Shown: positions 1 through 5,257 of the stretch, in pieces
How the letters are laid out: each line of letters begins with the position of its first letter
Position numbering within the stretch: position 1 is the first letter of the stretch
Assembly (NCBI GenBank): GCA_003229755.1
Contig: QIFJ01000212.1
Coordinates: 1 to 6,542 of the forward strand
Source of the DNA: Pseudomonadota bacterium
GTDB taxonomy: Bacteria; BMS3Abin14
DNA: 6,542 nt
Direction of reading: 5' to 3'
Made by a program: the position numbers and the translations under genes
Notes under the pieces: model-generated
What the model was told of the DNA's origin: nothing
Databases searched by the model: none
The model's input: the letters and a program-made list of their open reading frames with translations, nothing else

Positions 1-25
1 GGGATTTCTGTATCGTGTATTCATG

Positions 26-104
26 TGGCCGGGTTTTTGGGTGTAATCACTCGCCTTCGCAACCCCCTTTTAGCTTCGCTTCGTGATTCACCAAAATCCC
101 GGCC
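26..104 (+). repeat. 79-bp palindromic repeat, copy 1
   Basis: This copy starts TGGCCGGG and ends CCCGGCC, and it is an imperfect palindrome. Its arms, about 24 bases each (27-50 and 83-104), pair with each other around a pyrimidine-rich centre (CGCCTTCGCAACCCCC...). It matches the copy at 1062-1140 at all but two positions (61 and 97), without indels, and the similarity stops abruptly on both sides. Orientation, judged from the non-palindromic centre, is the same in both copies. It lies just 3' of msrA, which is transcribed leftwards, so it could act as a REP-like mRNA end or be a non-autonomous mobile element. A TATTCAT heptamer at 18-24 and again at 116-122 brackets it loosely but does not abut the ends, so I do not call it a target duplication. 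Confidence 0.85.
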
Positions 105-123
105 TGTAAAGTATTTATTCATA

Positions 124-146
124 CAGAGTCCCGGTAAAAGACTCTG
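124..146 (-). terminator. Weak hairpin 3' of msrA, possible terminator
   Basis: CAGAGTC at 124-130 and GACTCTG at 140-146 form a perfect 7-bp stem around a 9-base loop, 20 bases beyond the msrA stop codon. On the msrA strand the stem is followed by an AT-rich stretch but not by a true T tract. It is therefore a plausible but weak transcription end or mRNA-stabilising structure. The large palindrome at 26-104, slightly further downstream, may do this job instead. Confidence 0.3.
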
Positions 147-165
147 AAGCAAAGTTCAGTCGGAG

Positions 166-759
166 TTACTCCTTGTTCCAGATCCTGTTCAGGTACTTGT
201 CGCGGCCAGAGCCGCGCCGGTAGAATTTGTACCTGATCGGATTTTTCCGGTAATAGTCCTGATGATACTCTTCAGCCTCATAGAAAGTTGCAGCCGGCAC
301 TATCTCCGTCATGATGGGGCTGTCGTATCTTCCAGACTTGTCCAGCCGGTCTCTGGATTCTTCGGCCAGTCGCTTCTGTTCCTCGTTATGGTAGAAGATG
401 GCCGGCCGGTACTGGCTTCCCACATCCACGAACTGCCTGTCCGGCGTAGTGGGATTTATATTTCTCCAGAAGACATCCAGTAGGTCACTGTAGGAGATCC
501 TGGCGGGGTCGTACACCACAACAACGGACTCTGCATGGCCCGTTGTTCCTGCAGATACCTCTTGATAAGTGGGATTTTCCCTGTAGCCGCCAGTATATCC
601 CACCGTTGTGGAAACAACACCGTCGAGTTCATCGAAGGGCTGTTCCATGCACCAGAAGCAGCCCCCCGCGAATGTCGCCTTCTCGAGTTCCCGGGCGTTG
701 GCCATTTTCACTATTCCCAGGGCAATTCCGAATATCATAAAAAAAGTTAAAGCTTTCAT
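166..759 (-). CDS. msrA: Peptide-methionine (S)-S-oxide reductase MsrA, probably exported
   Basis: The 197-residue product reduces methionine-S-sulfoxide in proteins, repairing oxidative damage. The family signature GGCFWC is at 32-37, with catalytic Cys34 followed by Phe35-Trp36. GHAESV (Glu77), VDVGSQY (111-117) and EEYHQDYY (163-170) are further conserved MsrA motifs, and the length covers a complete single-domain MsrA without an MsrB fusion. Residues 1-22 look like a signal peptide: Lys2, a hydrophobic run to Val17, then ANA before Arg23. This suggests a periplasmic enzyme. Met19 (MANAREL...) would instead give a cytoplasmic form of typical length, so location is inferred. The only cysteines are Cys34 and Cys37; the C-terminal resolving cysteines of E. 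coli MsrA are absent. The ribosome-binding site of the long form is poor: a GAGG lies 15 bases upstream of the ATG. The next gene upstream, on the same strand, is the small Cys-rich protein. Confidence 0.95.
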   Translation of the reverse strand: MKALTFFMIFGIALGIVKMANARELEKATFAGGCFWCMEQPFDELDGVVSTTVGYTGGYRENPTYQEVSAGTTGHAESVVVVYDPARISYSDLLDVFWRNINPTTPDRQFVDVGSQYRPAIFYHNEEQKRLAEESRDRLDKSGRYDSPIMTEIVPAATFYEAEEYHQDYYRKNPIRYKFYRRGSGRDKYLNRIWNKE

Positions 760-776
760 AATTATATTTGATTCCC

Positions 777-788
777 TCGTAAAAAGTC
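777..788 (+). repeat. TCGTAAAAAGTC motif, copy 1
   Basis: The exact dodecamer TCGTAAAAAGTC lies 17 bases upstream of the msrA ATG. The same dodecamer occurs at 2239-2250 and a variant, TCGTAAAAGGTT, at 2702-2713. Each is preceded by TGAT plus four further bases. All three copies have the same orientation and sit in the leader of a minus-strand gene. I read it as a short dispersed intergenic repeat. A regulatory role is possible but not shown. Confidence 0.55.
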
Positions 789-837
789 GGTACCGCTGTT
801 TCTGGAAGGTGTTGTCGCCAAAGGGTCTCAGTGCTGT

Positions 838-1023
838 TCAGTTACCCTTATCATTGCCTGCCGCGCTCTCCCTCTCAACCCTGTCAGGACATGGCTGGGC
901 CTTCATAACATGCCGCTCGTACAGTGAGCAATAGATCGCCGTAAAGGTCATGCATGAGCGTGACCCGTCGAGGTCGTCCCTTGCTGTTTCAGCGTACGCA
1001 CATTTGAAATCACAGAATGTCAT
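838..1023 (-). CDS. Small Cys-rich protein of unknown function, 61 residues
   Basis: I cannot assign a function. The product has five cysteines at 4, 8, 24, 32 and 45, in the arrangement C-x3-C, DGSRSC (19-24), TFTAIYC (26-32) and PC (44-45), followed by a charged, low-complexity tail. The pattern resembles short conserved Cys-rich proteins that I associate from memory with deltaproteobacteria, and it could bind zinc or an Fe-S cluster; this is inference. There is no signal peptide or membrane segment. The ATG at 1023 has no good Shine-Dalgarno sequence (upstream is CCGGTAAAAGCCT), which lowers confidence. The gene lies 78 bases upstream of msrA on the same strand, and both sit between the two palindromic repeats. 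The even spacing of cysteines and the non-random composition argue against a chance frame. Confidence 0.6.
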   Translation of the reverse strand: MTFCDFKCAYAETARDDLDGSRSCMTFTAIYCSLYERHVMKAQPCPDRVERESAAGNDKGN

Positions 1024-1061
1024 AGGCTTTTACCGGAACCCTGGATAACCAAATGCAAATC

Positions 1062-1140
1062 TGGCCGGGTTTTTGGGTGTAATCACTCGCCTTCGCGACC
1101 CCCTTTTAGCTTCGCTTCGTGATTCACCAAAACCCCGGCC
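1062..1140 (+). repeat. 79-bp palindromic repeat, copy 2
   Basis: This is the second copy of the element at 26-104, with two substitutions (1097 and 1133) and no indels. One extra base pair at each side (C1061 and G1142, in CTGGCC...GGCCAG) lengthens the palindrome here. It lies 73 bases beyond the stop of the acuI-like gene and 38 bases upstream of the small Cys-rich gene. Like copy 1 it is therefore directly 3' of a minus-strand gene. A 61-codon open frame running through it (1073-1258) is not a gene. Confidence 0.85.
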
Positions 1141-1213
1141 AGCTGAATACACTATCACGAAATACAACCAACAGTTGTGTGATGAACCCCGATTTGTGAT
1201 ATCAGGCTGCCCC

Positions 1214-2212
1214 CTACGACAGGTTTACGACCGTTCTGCCTTTCAGCTTGCTCTCTAGGATCTGATCTATCTTTTCATCCAACTTTTCCAGGGTACACTC
1301 ATTAACCATATCCGAAAGTCTGGCGGGTTTCCACTCAGAGGCCAGCCTGCTCCAGACTTTATGTCTCAGTTCCATGCCTGCCTGGACAGAGTCGACTCCC
1401 ATGAGGCTTACACCCCTGATGATGAATGGGAAAACATTCATTTTAAGGTCAGAAGACCCGACAAGTCCGCAGCAGGTTACAACCCCTCCATACCTGGCAG
1501 CCTTTATACCAGCAGCCAGGAGATCACCTCCAACCACATCGACAATTCCTGCCCATCGCTCTTTGAGCATTGGTTTGTCCGACCCTTCCAGAACATCTTC
1601 CCTGCCGATAACTTCAGCCGCACCAAGGGATTTAAGAAATCCAGCCTGATCGGGCTTTCCGGTAACAGCCACCACTCTGTAGCCAGAGCTTCCAAGGATG
1701 GAAACAGCGACACTACCCACCCCTCCTGTCGCGCCAGTGACAAGGATATCGCCATTCTCAGGAGTGACACCCCCCTGCTCCAGCTTCAGCGCACAAAGAG
1801 CAGCTGTAAACCCCGCAGTGCCCAGAGCCATGGCTTCGTTTAGGGCAAGCCCGTCAGGCAGCTTTAATGCCCACGAGGATGGAATGCGGATATATTGCCC
1901 GAAACCACCCGGTGTGTTCATCCCCAGATCGTACCCTGTAACTATAACTTCATCACCGGCAGCGAAATCATCTGTCCCACATTCTACAACTTCACCCGCA
2001 GCATCTATCCCGGGGGTGTGGGGGAACTTTCTGGTTACACCACGATTGCCAATAGCTGAAAGCGCATCCTTATAGTTCAGAGATGAAAACCTCACCCTGA
2101 TAGTGAGGTCGCCTTCAGGCAGGTCATCGATATTTCTCTCCGTTACCTTCCGGGAGAATGTTTTTGGTTCAGTTTCCTCAACAAACAGACATTTATAGGT
2201 CAAATTTGACAT
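1214..2212 (-). CDS. acuI: YhdH/AcuI-type medium-chain reductase (acrylyl-CoA reductase/quinone oxidoreductase family)
   Basis: The 332-residue product is a zinc-free NADPH-dependent medium-chain dehydrogenase/reductase. SLNYKDAL (44-51) and HTPGIDAAGEV (65-75) in the GroES-like half are typical of the YhdH/YhfP subfamily. The nucleotide-binding half has the glycine-rich VTGATGGVGSVAV (158-170), and the C-terminal SKLKGRTVV (321-329) is also characteristic. Characterised members (AcuI) reduce acryloyl-CoA to propionyl-CoA; many others are only called putative quinone oxidoreductases, so the substrate here is inferred. The frame is open to 2278, but the first 22 codons of that longer version come from the intergenic repeat and hairpin. 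The ATG at 2212 has a GGAGG (2221-2225) eight bases upstream, and MSNLTYK is a family-like N-terminus. The LiaF-like gene lies 85 bases upstream on the same strand. Confidence 0.92.
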   Translation of the reverse strand: MSNLTYKCLFVEETEPKTFSRKVTERNIDDLPEGDLTIRVRFSSLNYKDALSAIGNRGVTRKFPHTPGIDAAGEVVECGTDDFAAGDEVIVTGYDLGMNTPGGFGQYIRIPSSWALKLPDGLALNEAMALGTAGFTAALCALKLEQGGVTPENGDILVTGATGGVGSVAVSILGSSGYRVVAVTGKPDQAGFLKSLGAAEVIGREDVLEGSDKPMLKERWAGIVDVVGGDLLAAGIKAARYGGVVTCCGLVGSSDLKMNVFPFIIRGVSLMGVDSVQAGMELRHKVWSRLASEWKPARLSDMVNECTLEKLDEKIDQILESKLKGRTVVNLS

Positions 2213-2238
2213 AGGCGGTTCCTCCAGTTCTGATAGGG

Positions 2239-2250
2239 TCGTAAAAAGTC
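2239..2250 (+). repeat. TCGTAAAAAGTC motif, copy 2
   Basis: This dodecamer is identical to the one at 777-788. It is followed directly by the hairpin at 2253-2278. It lies between the LiaF-like gene and the acuI Shine-Dalgarno sequence. Confidence 0.6.
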
Positions 2251-2252
2251 CA

Positions 2253-2278
2253 TTGATGGCTTCTTGCGAAGTCATCAA
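2253..2278 (-). other. Intergenic stem-loop with T5 tract
   Basis: TTGATG...CATCAA forms an 11-bp stem around a 4-base loop. On the minus strand, the direction of transcription here, the loop is GCAA, a GNRA tetraloop closed by C-G, with one A-C mismatch in the stem. The motif at 2239-2250 then supplies TTTTT beginning within about six bases after the stem. It could be a weak intrinsic terminator for the LiaF-like gene, an mRNA-processing hairpin in an operon, or simply part of the dispersed repeat. It is GC-poor for a strong terminator. Confidence 0.5.
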
Positions 2279-2297
2279 CTTTGACAGGGCCCCAGAA

Positions 2298-2678
2298 TCA
2301 AGTATTCTTCCGGCGCTTCCTGCGGAAGGTCATAACAAGAACCACGAGGCCCACAACAATGAGAAGGATGGGCACCAGGGGTAATTTGGACTCAAACAGG
2401 CTCCAGATGCCCGAGAGGAAGAAGACCAGGCCCATAACAACCCAGAAGCTTTCAATTTTCAAGTCCCAGAACTTTCTGGTGGCCTGCACTCCAAGGGTAA
2501 TGACACCTATTCCCAGCAGGGCGACACCTGCTCCGAGATCCATGAGCATAACCGTGCCTATCCAGATAAAAAACAGGCCCCAACCCAAACCATCGAGCTT
2601 CCTGTCAAGGTCACTCTTCTGGGCCCTGCGTTCCCTTTTTCTCCGTTTCCTGCTTTCTTTTTTACTCTGTTCCGTCAT
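2298..2678 (-). CDS. Small four-helix membrane protein, LiaF/DUF5668-like
   Basis: The 126-residue product has a very basic, Lys/Arg-rich cytoplasmic N-terminus (5-27). Four hydrophobic segments follow at about 29-47, 48-66, 77-95 and 99-117, and the C-terminus is again basic (RRKRRK). The paired short helices with WGLFFIWIGTVMLMDLG resemble the transmembrane region of LiaF-like and DUF5668 proteins, which often take part in envelope-stress sensing. This is a fold-level resemblance only. The ATG at 2678 is chosen because a GGAG (2685-2688) lies six bases upstream. A longer frame reaching 2720 would add 14 residues encoded by the TCGTAAAA repeat region. It lies 56 bases downstream of the kinase gene and upstream of the acuI-like gene, so it may be co-transcribed with the kinase and may work with it or be regulated by it. 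Confidence 0.8.
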   Translation of the reverse strand: MTEQSKKESRKRRKRERRAQKSDLDRKLDGLGWGLFFIWIGTVMLMDLGAGVALLGIGVITLGVQATRKFWDLKIESFWVVMGLVFFLSGIWSLFESKLPLVPILLIVVGLVVLVMTFRRKRRKNT

Positions 2679-2701
2679 TGCCTGCTCCAATATTGATAGC
2701 G

Positions 2702-2713
2702 TCGTAAAAGGTT
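2702..2713 (+). repeat. TCGTAAAAGGTT motif, variant copy 3
   Basis: This site matches TCGTAAAAAGTC at 10 of 12 positions and has the same TTGATAGCG-type left flank as copy 2 (TGATAGGG). It lies between the kinase stop and the LiaF-like start. No hairpin follows this copy. Confidence 0.5.
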
Positions 2714-2734
2714 CATCCACAGCTTGATTGAGAC

Positions 2735-4345
2735 CTAGCGGCGGCTCTGTGTCCGGCCCCTGTCCTTGAGGAAATCCACAACTATTCTTTTTCTCTCCCC
2801 CTCTGCCAGGTCTATGAGGAAAGAACGTGAGCCAAGCCTGGGATTTTTCACCACAATAGAGTGCAGACCAGAGGGGACCCGGAAAGATTCTCCGGACTTT
2901 GTGTCACCGATCGCTCTACCGTTAATAAAGATCCTTCCACCGGGCCTCACAATAATTTTAAGGTAGGCGAACCCCACCTGGGCAGGAGCCTGCGCCTTTC
3001 CAGGTTTTTCCTCTGCCTGTGCGGGTACGAAGATCTCGATGTTCTTCTCTGTTGGTACCGGCCGCTCTTTTTCAGGTGCTGGCGGCGTTCTGTCTTTTTG
3101 CACCAGCATCACCGCCGCAAGGATAACAGCAAAAACGCCCAGGATCAGAGGAAATCTGGACCTGCGGCGCTTAATAGCTGTCCCATCAACTCCCCCGTGA
3201 ACCTGTGTGCTGTCTGGCTTCCTGGCAAACCCCAGCTCGACCTCTCCGACTTCCTGGACAGAACCGGCCGTCGGCTCAGCAGGAGCTGCTACACTCTCCT
3301 TCCCGGAAAGCCCCTTGAGGGGCGGGAGATCTTGAGGTATTGTTTCATCTATCTCAAATTCTTCCTCCCCGACATCGTGATCAGCCACCTTTTGCAAATT
3401 CAGAGCATCGGGAGACATGGTTTTCGGTGGGCTGACCCGGGTGGGTGGTATAGGCATCGTGGCACCGCTTCTGGAAGTCTCCATTACAACCTTGACGAGA
3501 CCACTGACCATCTCGGCCCTGCCCGGAGCTTTATGAGGTAGACAGCGATCCAGGTCGCTTAACAGCTCGTTCATCTCCCGGTAGCGCGTCCCCGGATCTT
3601 TTTCCAGGCATTTCATTATGACGCCGCTCAGGGCGGCAGGGACGTCCGGGTTCAAGGTCCCTGGAGGGTCCGGCTCATCCTTGATGATGGACTGTATCAG
3701 GGCAACCGGGTTCGTGCCCTTGAAGGGTCTTTTACCGGTGACCATTTCATACAACACGATACCCAGACTGAATATATCTGTTTGAGGGGTAAGCTCACCT
3801 CCCTTTATTTGTTCGGGTGACATGTACGCCGGGGTGCCAAGGATCTGGTCCGCCATGGTCAGGTCGGCCGAACCCGTAACAGACACTATGCCGAAATCAG
3901 CCAGTTTTACGTTACCCAGAGTAGTAAGCATGATATTGGCGGGCTTCACGTCCCTGTGGATCATCCCTTTACCATGGGCATACTGTAATGCCTCGCCCAC
4001 ATCCCTTCCTATGTACAGGGCGAGAACCGGATGCAGCGATCCAATCCGATCGAGACCATCCTTCAACTCGATCCCATCGATAAGCTCCATGGTGATGTAT
4101 GCCTTGTCATCCTGTTCCCAGAAGTCGTAAATATTTATTATGCAGGTGTGTTCCAGGGATGCCGCAGCCCTGGCTTCCAGGCGGAATCTCTCCGCAGCAG
4201 CCGGTATGGACTGGGATTGTGAAAGGTCAAGCTCCTTGAGGGCTACCGTTCTGTCGAGGGACTCCTGGAGGGCGCGGTAGACGGTCGCCATGCCACCCCT
4301 GCCGATCATCTCAAGGATCTTGTAATTATCTAATTTCTTTTCCAT
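2735..4345 (-). CDS. Membrane-anchored Ser/Thr protein kinase with C-terminal PEGA domain
   Basis: The 536-residue product is a Hanks-type kinase of the PknB class with all catalytic elements visible. These are the glycine loop GRGGMATVY (15-23), Lys37 in VALKELD, the αC glutamate (probably Glu57), the catalytic loop HRDVKPAN (130-137), DFG (150-152), GTPAYMSPE (170-178), DIFSLG (190-195) and Arg254 in the final helix. A proline- and acid-rich linker (about 280-390) leads to a basic stop-transfer patch, IKRRRSR, and a single membrane helix (398-415). A Pro/Glu-rich stalk and a PEGA-like β domain (about 459-526, GGRIFINGRAIG) then lie outside the membrane. This architecture suggests that an envelope signal is passed to cytoplasmic phosphorylation; the ligand and targets are unknown. 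The ATG at 4345 gives the usual short N-terminus before the glycine loop, but its ribosome-binding site is weak. The YCII-like gene ends 43 bases upstream, and the LiaF-like gene follows downstream. Confidence 0.95.
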   Translation of the reverse strand: MEKKLDNYKILEMIGRGGMATVYRALQESLDRTVALKELDLSQSQSIPAAAERFRLEARAAASLEHTCIINIYDFWEQDDKAYITMELIDGIELKDGLDRIGSLHPVLALYIGRDVGEALQYAHGKGMIHRDVKPANIMLTTLGNVKLADFGIVSVTGSADLTMADQILGTPAYMSPEQIKGGELTPQTDIFSLGIVLYEMVTGKRPFKGTNPVALIQSIIKDEPDPPGTLNPDVPAALSGVIMKCLEKDPGTRYREMNELLSDLDRCLPHKAPGRAEMVSGLVKVVMETSRSGATMPIPPTRVSPPKTMSPDALNLQKVADHDVGEEEFEIDETIPQDLPPLKGLSGKESVAAPAEPTAGSVQEVGEVELGFARKPDSTQVHGGVDGTAIKRRRSRFPLILGVFAVILAAVMLVQKDRTPPAPEKERPVPTEKNIEIFVPAQAEEKPGKAQAPAQVGFAYLKIIVRPGGRIFINGRAIGDTKSGESFRVPSGLHSIVVKNPRLGSRSFLIDLAEGERKRIVVDFLKDRGRTQSRR

Positions 4346-4388
4346 GGTCTCTAATGTAAGGTCTCGCAGGTGGATATTATCACCAAAC

Positions 4389-4652
4389 TTAACTTTTTTC
4401 TGCCCACTCTTTTATCCATTTACTCTCCAGCAGGTCCTCAACAAAAAAGGGATCGTTCATCGTCAGCTCGGTAGCCGCGATGATGTCATCTGCTGTGAAA
4501 GTGATCAGGCCACCGGATCTGTCCGTGAATGGACCCCCCGTATAGTTATCAAGGTTCAGAGCCTTCCAGTAGGCAGAATGACGCGGTGCAGCATCTCTTA
4601 TCTTTTCCGGCACGTCCTTCATGAAGTAGAAAAAGGCAAATCTTCCTCTCAT
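4389..4652 (-). CDS. YCII-like domain protein
   Basis: The 87-residue product has the size and layout of the YCII (YciI-like) family, a small ferredoxin-like fold. The N-terminal β strand RFAFFYFMKD (4-13) is followed by a helix ending RHSAYW (24-29), with the family's conserved His25. GGPFTDRSGGLITF (39-52) is the usual G-P turn and strand, and NDPF (66-69) follows a helix. The conserved His and Asp are thought to be catalytic in some relatives, but no physiological reaction can be named here. The start is well supported, with a strong AGGAGG seven bases before the ATG. The gene is the first of the minus-strand run leading into the kinase. I see no clear promoter in the 82 bases between it and the next gene upstream. 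Confidence 0.85.
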   Translation of the reverse strand: MRGRFAFFYFMKDVPEKIRDAAPRHSAYWKALNLDNYTGGPFTDRSGGLITFTADDIIAATELTMNDPFFVEDLLESKWIKEWAEKS

Positions 4653-4734
4653 CGGTTCACCTCCTCAGGTTAATAAACAATGTCATCATGGAGCACATTT
4701 ATCCAGTTTTCCCACTTTTAACCGGAACCATTAC

Positions 4735-5049
4735 TTAAACAAACCTCACAAGTAAAAGGAAACCGAGAATCGTGACTGTAAAAAGAACAGGGAGAACATA
4801 GGGCAGGGCCTTTTCGGGCAGGAACATACCGAAGAAGCCTTTGTCGTCACCATATTTAAGATGCAGGGGCTCCAGGGGACATTTTCCGTTATTCAGAAAC
4901 AGTATCACACCCTCAACAAGCAATACCACGGTAACGGGCAAAAGCCACCGGCTGGGTTTTCCGGTGAGGATACAATAGTAAAGGAAGACTATGCCGCCGA
5001 GAAAGGTGATGGCGAAGAAACTGTGTATGATCCTCACGATCAGGAGCAT
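4735..5049 (-). CDS. Small three-helix membrane protein of unknown function
   Basis: The 104-residue product has three predicted membrane helices, at about 7-27, 35-53 and 83-101. Between the second and third is a hydrophilic loop, NNGKCPLEPLHLKYGDDKG (53-71). The loop's N-G-x-CPL pattern recalls DUF2784-type small membrane proteins, but I cannot confirm membership. The ATG at 5049 has AAAGG (5055-5059) five bases upstream and places a hydrophobic segment right at the N-terminus. A longer version from a GTG at 5139 would add 30 polar residues ahead of the first helix and is less likely. The gene is divergent from fur across a 208-base intergenic region that holds the fur promoter and Fur box, so iron control of this gene is possible but unproven. 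Confidence 0.8.
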   Translation of the reverse strand: MLLIVRIIHSFFAITFLGGIVFLYYCILTGKPSRWLLPVTVVLLVEGVILFLNNGKCPLEPLHLKYGDDKGFFGMFLPEKALPYVLPVLFTVTILGFLLLVRFV

Positions 5050-5185
5050 TGTTACCTTTCTAAAATATGGCGGCCTGCCCTCTGCTGGCAATCTGATAAT
5101 TCCTATATTCCCGGAATCTTCCTGCCGCACTCCGGGCACGATCCTGCTGTCAGGTTGTGCTGTTTGAAGTTTAGCATATTGGGGA

Positions 5186-5213
5186 TTGACATCAGAGTAT
5201 GAAACATTATAAT
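5186..5213 (+). promoter_or_regulatory. Consensus sigma-70 promoter of fur
   Basis: A perfect -35 hexamer TTGACA (5186-5191) and a perfect -10 hexamer TATAAT (5208-5213) are separated by 16 bases. This predicts a transcription start near 5220, giving a leader of about 38 bases before the proposed ATT start at 5258. Confidence 0.85.
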
Positions 5214-5224
5214 TAATTATAGTT

Positions 5225-5243
5225 GATAATGACTATCATTTTC
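5225..5243 (+). promoter_or_regulatory. Fur box in front of fur
   Basis: GATAATGACTATCATTTTC matches the E. coli Fur-box consensus GATAATGATAATCATTATC at 16 of 19 positions. It begins about 12 bases after the -10 hexamer, so bound Fur would cover the start of transcription or block RNA polymerase just beyond it. This indicates negative autoregulation. The site is also in the region shared with the divergent membrane-protein gene. Confidence 0.85.
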
Positions 5244-5246
5244 TAT

Positions 5247-5251
5247 GGAGG
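5247..5251 (+). promoter_or_regulatory. Shine-Dalgarno GGAGG that sets the fur start at ATT
   Basis: GGAGG is followed by six bases (CTGCCG) and then ATT at 5258, in frame with Fur. An ATG at 5245 overlaps this site but is in another frame, has no ribosome-binding site of its own and stops after ten codons (TAA at 5278-5280). A CTG at 5252, in frame, touches the Shine-Dalgarno sequence and is too close to be used. Confidence 0.7.
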
Positions 5252-5257
5252 CTGCCG

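Noticed and set aside
18..122. TATTCAT heptamers at 18-24 and 116-122 as a target-site duplication
   Set aside because: They do not abut the element ends (26 and 104), and copy 2 has no equivalent pair.
761..766. TATAAT on the minus strand next to the msrA ATG
   Set aside because: It would place the transcription start inside the signal-peptide codons and has no good -35; AT-rich chance is more likely, though it would fit the Met19 start.
1141..1213. ACAAC...GTTGT hairpin as an acuI terminator
   Set aside because: The stem is only five base pairs and no T tract follows it on the minus strand.
1073..1258. 61-codon open frame on the plus strand through palindrome copy 2
   Set aside because: It is formed by the repeat and then overlaps the 3' end of the acuI-like gene; it has no ribosome-binding site or recognisable protein features.
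1361..1843. 160-codon plus-strand open frame opposite acuI
   Set aside because: It lies wholly antisense to a strongly recognised reductase and has low-complexity, non-protein-like composition.
2861..3541. Long plus-strand open frame (226 codons) opposite the kinase
   Set aside because: It is antisense to the well-supported kinase linker and PEGA region, and its translation has no domain pattern.
1027..4728. CTTTTACCGGAACC at 1027-1040 and similar CTTTTAACCGGAACC at 4715-4729
   Set aside because: The two are similar apart from one base, but the CTTTTACCGG core also occurs inside the kinase gene (3730-3739) and in the hairpin at 131-140, so I cannot separate this from chance.
5062..5091. Minus-strand TTGCCA/TATTTT pair with 18-base spacing before the small membrane protein
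   Set aside because: The start would fall about seven bases before the ATG, within the Shine-Dalgarno region, so use as a promoter is doubtful.
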